From contig CAVZBR010000004.1 in the NCBI GenBank assembly GCA_963773585.1, forward strand, positions 124,001-188,000: a stretch of 64,000 bases of DNA, given 5' to 3'. The position numbers and the translations under genes were made by a program. A model generated the notes under the pieces. That model was not told the DNA's origin and made no database searches. It worked only from the letters and a program-made list of their open reading frames with translations. This DNA is from CAVXJN01 sp963773585. GTDB lineage: Bacteria > Pseudomonadota > Gammaproteobacteria > JASBUN01. Of the stretch, positions 61,258 through 64,000 are shown one piece after another (position 1 is the first letter of the stretch; the number at the start of each line of letters is the position of its first letter).

Positions 61258-62826
61258 TCAGTGACTGGTGCCTTCAGAACGCTCGATCTTGTTATAGACG
61301 TTGTACTTTCCCGACGGCTTGTTCATTGGGATGCGTTTGACTTCCTCCAGCGATCTTGGCGTCATATACAACCACGGCGCCGTCCACGTCCCAGATGCTG
61401 AGCAATGCATACCGGCCATAGCGATCGAACTCCACGTGCGCCGCAGTCTTGCCCGGGGCTGGGCGCAACGTCTTGACGATTTTCAAGGTACGTTTGTCGA
61501 TCACATGCACCGCATCCTTGTTCGGCCCGAAGAACACGTCCACCCAGGCATAGGGACTGTTTTCGTGACTGCGCATAAAGAACCCGGGTCCGAGGGTTGC
61601 GATATGCTTGATGGTTTTCCAGTTCGACATATCGATGATACTCACCTGGCCCTGCTTGAGATTAGGCGTGGCCAGCACCCGGCCGCCGTGATAGTCCCAG
61701 CTGATCCCGGAACCCAGATGCGGCAGCCCAGTCAGTTCCAACTCCGCGATCTTTGCGACCGACGGTCAAATTGATCACCTGGCCCGTTCTTGCCGTTGCG
61801 TGCCGCGCCGATCAGGTCGGTATAGGACTGATCGAAAAAAAAGTCGTCCAGGTAATCATCGAGCACAATGCGGCGCACTGGAAACGGGCCTTTCTCCGCC
61901 AAAGCCTCAGCCATGCGGTAATCGTGGACCAGGCCCCGATAGACGGGTTCGGGATGATCCGCGTAGCTGATCTCCCAGACTTCCGGGATATCCTTGAGGG
62001 CGACAATAAAACTCTGCCGCGGCGGTGCGGCATACACTGCGCTGACTCGCGAACTGCGGCCCTGATCGTCCTTCACCTCGAACAGTTTGACCGGCGTCAG
62101 GTCTGCGGCGTTCAGCAGTACCAGGGAATGCGGCAGATAGTTGGCCACCATCACGTAGCGGCCGTCCCCGGACACCGCGAGGTTGCGGGTGTTGATGCCG
62201 GCGCGGACCTCAGCGACCGTTTGCAGACTGTACAAGTCGTACTTGCTGATCCAGCCATTGCGGGACGCGAAGTAGACGAAACGCCCGTCGGGTGAAAACT
62301 TCGGCCCTCCATGCAGCGCGATACGCGTGGCGAACCGGTGGATGGGCTCGAGCCGATCACCGTCCAGGATCGTGGCATGATGATCGCCGAGCTCCACCAC
62401 CACGAACAGGTTGAGAGGATCGGCGTCGAACACCGGCTTGGCCGACAGCGACTTCAACGGATGCTCGATGATTTGGGTAGCGCGGATCTGCGCCATTCCC
62501 CAGCTCGGTTCCTGCGCCAGGGGGGTGTAAATCAACGCCACCAACTTGCCGATGTCTTCCTCGCTCAGACGATCTCCGAACGGCGGCATCTGGGTGGCCG
62601 GGCGTCCTTCGGCAATCACACTCGCTGCTTGCGCCGGCTTCAAGCGCACCAGGTTTTCCGGCAACAGCGCCGGGCCCATCTGACCGAGACGGTCGGCGCC
62701 GTGACAGCTCGCGCAGTGCTTTGCGTAGAGTGCGGATGCGCTGCGCGTTGCCGTGTCGTCGGCTTGTGCCAGCGCTATCCACAGCGTCCACGCGGCCAGC
62801 ATCAGCAACGCACCGAAGGTCTTCAT
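61258..62826 (-). pseudogene. nirN: nirN (heme d1-type c-cytochrome) with three single-base frameshifts
   Basis: Reads as a 521-residue NirN once three extra bases are skipped. The N-terminus has a signal peptide (LLMLAAWTLWIALAQA) and a cytochrome c site (AKHCASCHGADRLGQMGPAL); the rest is the d1-type beta-propeller. The frame breaks within about 35 bp: near 61783-61785 (GGG, read in minus sense) and near 61752-61754 (AAA), after GAARNGK. It resumes IAELELTGLPHLGSGISWDY, then breaks again near 61354. The end is MNKPSGKYNVYNKIERSEGT and stops at 61258-61260. NirN helps make or deliver heme d1. As sequenced it cannot be translated to the end; homopolymer errors are possible at the first two sites. 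Its ATG overlaps the next gene's stop. Confidence 0.85.
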
Positions 62827-63311
62827 GAGTTTGGCTCCGATAAAGGCTCGCGTGGGCCGGCCCGCAGACGATAAGCGGCGTGGCATGCAACGCAATTGTT
62901 CATCAACTCGCCCAGCTGTCGCAGAATAACGGTTCGATCGCCCAGATCTGCCGCATCCATTGCCAAGCGGTCAAAGCGTGCATGCGTATCGAACCCCAGC
63001 CGCTTGAATCCCAGCGGCAGCTTGATCATCAAGCTATCGGGCACCGCTCGTCTGGCCTGCGCTCCGACACGACGCGCGGCCGCCGCAGCCGCCCGGGGTT
63101 GATTATCAGCAATGGCCGCGGTGATCTGCTGACCCGCCAGCAGAAAATCGCGCATCTCGGCGAGAATGAGTTCCCGCTCACTTGCATTCACAATGATCGT
63201 CTGCCGCCCATCCAGCGTCTCGCCTACGTTTCCCGTGACCAAAAACCGATAGCCGAAACCGACGATCACCACGGCCAGCACCCCGGCCAATATGCAGCAC
63301 CATGTTTTCAT
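62823..63311 (-). CDS. Membrane-anchored cytochrome c'-like protein
   Basis: A 162-residue protein with an N-terminal membrane helix (CILAGVLAVVIVGFGYRFLV), a helical body and a C-terminal single heme c site CVACHAAYR, the layout of cytochrome c'-type four-helix bundles. It probably faces the periplasm as an electron carrier or NO/redox-sensing partner of the nir system. Its TGA overlaps the nirN ATG (ATGA). It is 4 bp from nirJ upstream. Confidence 0.85.
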   Translation of the reverse strand: MKTWCCILAGVLAVVIVGFGYRFLVTGNVGETLDGRQTIIVNASERELILAEMRDFLLAGQQITAAIADNQPRAAAAAARRVGAQARRAVPDSLMIKLPLGFKRLGFDTHARFDRLAMDAADLGDRTVILRQLGELMNNCVACHAAYRLRAGPREPLSEPNS

Positions 63312-63314
63312 GAG

Positions 63315-64000
63315 TTACCCGAGGTGCACGACCCTGCGACTGTACGGAGTCAGCCGCAAACGTTCGCCCGCGGGAACTCCGATTTCTTCGTCGCTGAGAT
63401 AGCACGCAGGGTCTTCGGCCCAGGGATCGCCGGTCAGTTGATGGGCGCGGACGCGGGTGTTCCCGCCGCAGATCGACAGATAAGTGCACTGGCCACACCG
63501 TCCATGCAATGGCCGCGGCTTCGACTTCAGACCTGCCATGAGCGGATCGGCCGTATCGGGCCAGATCTGGGAAAACGGCCGCTGGCGAACGTTGCCCAGG
63601 TCGTAATGCCACCAGAAGGTATCGGGATGCACCGTACCGAGGTTGTCGATATTGGCTATGTTCACTCCCGATGCGTTTCCGCCCCACTGCTCGAGCAGGG
63701 CACGCATGTGCGCTTCCTGCTCCGGAAAGTGTCGGCGCACCCAAAACAGCAGGTAAACCCCGTCGGCATCGTTGTTGCCGGTGACGAACTCCCGGGTGCG
63801 GCCGTTCTGGATGTCCTGCCAACAGGTGTCGAACAACAGATCCATCGCCTCACGGGTGAGCTGATGCACTACATCGTCCTTGCGGTTCTTGTTACCGCGG
63901 CCGGCATAATTCAGATGCGAGAGATAAAACTTGTCGACCCGCTCCTCGTCCATCAGCGCCAGCAGGTCCGCCAGCTCAGCGGCATTGTCCTGGGTGAGCG
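63315..64000 (-). CDS. nirJ: Heme d1 biosynthesis radical SAM protein NirJ, 3' part
   Basis: The C-terminal 228 residues of NirJ; the gene continues beyond the window edge with no start inside it. VDKFYLSHLNYAGRG and YLLFWVRRHFPEQEAH are recognisable. The C-terminal auxiliary-cluster cysteines lie in GRCGQCTYLSICGGNTRVR and DPACYLSDEEIG. NirJ acts on the heme d1 precursor in the cytoplasm. With the cytochrome c'-like gene and nirN downstream, it marks the tail of a heme d1/nitrite reductase cluster. Confidence 0.9.
   Translation of the reverse strand, partial: LTQDNAAELADLLALMDEERVDKFYLSHLNYAGRGNKNRKDDVVHQLTREAMDLLFDTCWQDIQNGRTREFVTGNNDADGVYLLFWVRRHFPEQEAHMRALLEQWGGNASGVNIANIDNLGTVHPDTFWWHYDLGNVRQRPFSQIWPDTADPLMAGLKSKPRPLHGRCGQCTYLSICGGNTRVRAHQLTGDPWAEDPACYLSDEEIGVPAGERLRLTPYSRRVVHLG

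Overview
The window looks like a chromosomal segment of a GC-rich (about 60 percent by eye) gammaproteobacterium, probably a sulfur-oxidising, nitrogen-oxide-respiring lithotroph or facultative lithotroph. The gene order from bioA-rsmE through the Pil-Chp chemosensory cluster, gshB, tonB, yqgE, ruvX, pyrR-pyrB-pyrC', pilT/pilU, yggS-proC-yggT-yggU and DUF4426 follows the order known around PA0388-PA0420 of Pseudomonas aeruginosa, as I recall it. The genome is not a pseudomonad: it adds an apbE/NusG-II/Gx-transporter block, a PyrK-type subunit, SoeABC sulfite dehydrogenase and a heme d1 (nir) cluster.

Layout. 1-3.2 kb: a zinc deacylase-like gene, bioA and rsmE. 3.2-15.3 kb (minus strand): the twitching-motility chemosensory operon pilG-H-I-J-K-chpA-B-C. 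15.5-19.3 kb: gshB, apbE, a NusG-II protein, a Gx transporter and tonB, mostly with 4-bp overlaps. 19.4-24.0 kb: yqgE, ruvX, pyrR, pyrB, a zinc-site-less pseudo-dihydroorotase and a PyrK-like flavo-iron-sulfur protein. 24.0-25.4 kb: a tandem array of hairpin-rich repeats between the 3' ends of pyrK and pilU. 25.4-27.6 kb: pilU and pilT. 27.7-32.8 kb: yggS, proC, yggT, yggU, a dynamin-like GTPase and DUF4426. 32.9-36.2 kb: a PhnD-like binding protein coupled to a HAMP-PAS-GGDEF-EAL protein. 36.2-40 kb: SafE-type membrane protein, a lysine-tailed HU protein, a TerB-like protein, a hydrolase and small proteins. 40-44.1 kb: split class II ribonucleotide reductase, whose large subunit carries a 377-residue intein with a LAGLIDADG endonuclease; NrdR-like boxes lie upstream. 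44.4-46.9 kb: two small heat-shock proteins and a DegQ protease behind a sigma32-like promoter. 47-53.8 kb: an accessory stretch with a response regulator, 12-bp repeats, envelope lipoproteins, a flavodoxin-fold protein, an antiporter, an FHA protein and 1 kb without a clear gene. 53.8-58.6 kb: soeABC. 58.6-61.2 kb: pagL, an interrupted small exported protein and a B12-binding MerR regulator, divergent from a fasciclin gene across a shared operator region. 61.2-64 kb: nirN with three frameshifts, an anchored cytochrome c'-like protein and the 3' part of nirJ.

How they fit: Pil-Chp signalling controls the PilT/PilU pilus motors. The pyr genes make pyrimidines and class II RNR makes deoxynucleotides independently of oxygen, using adenosylcobalamin. 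SoeABC would feed electrons from sulfite into the quinone pool, and heme d1 enzymes would use nitrite as acceptor. The most unusual items are the RNR intein, the hairpin array that supplies the pyrK stop codon, the MerR-B12/fasciclin regulatory module with its in-frame stop codon gene, and the multiply frameshifted nirN. I saw no CRISPR array, rRNA, tRNA, transposase or phage gene.
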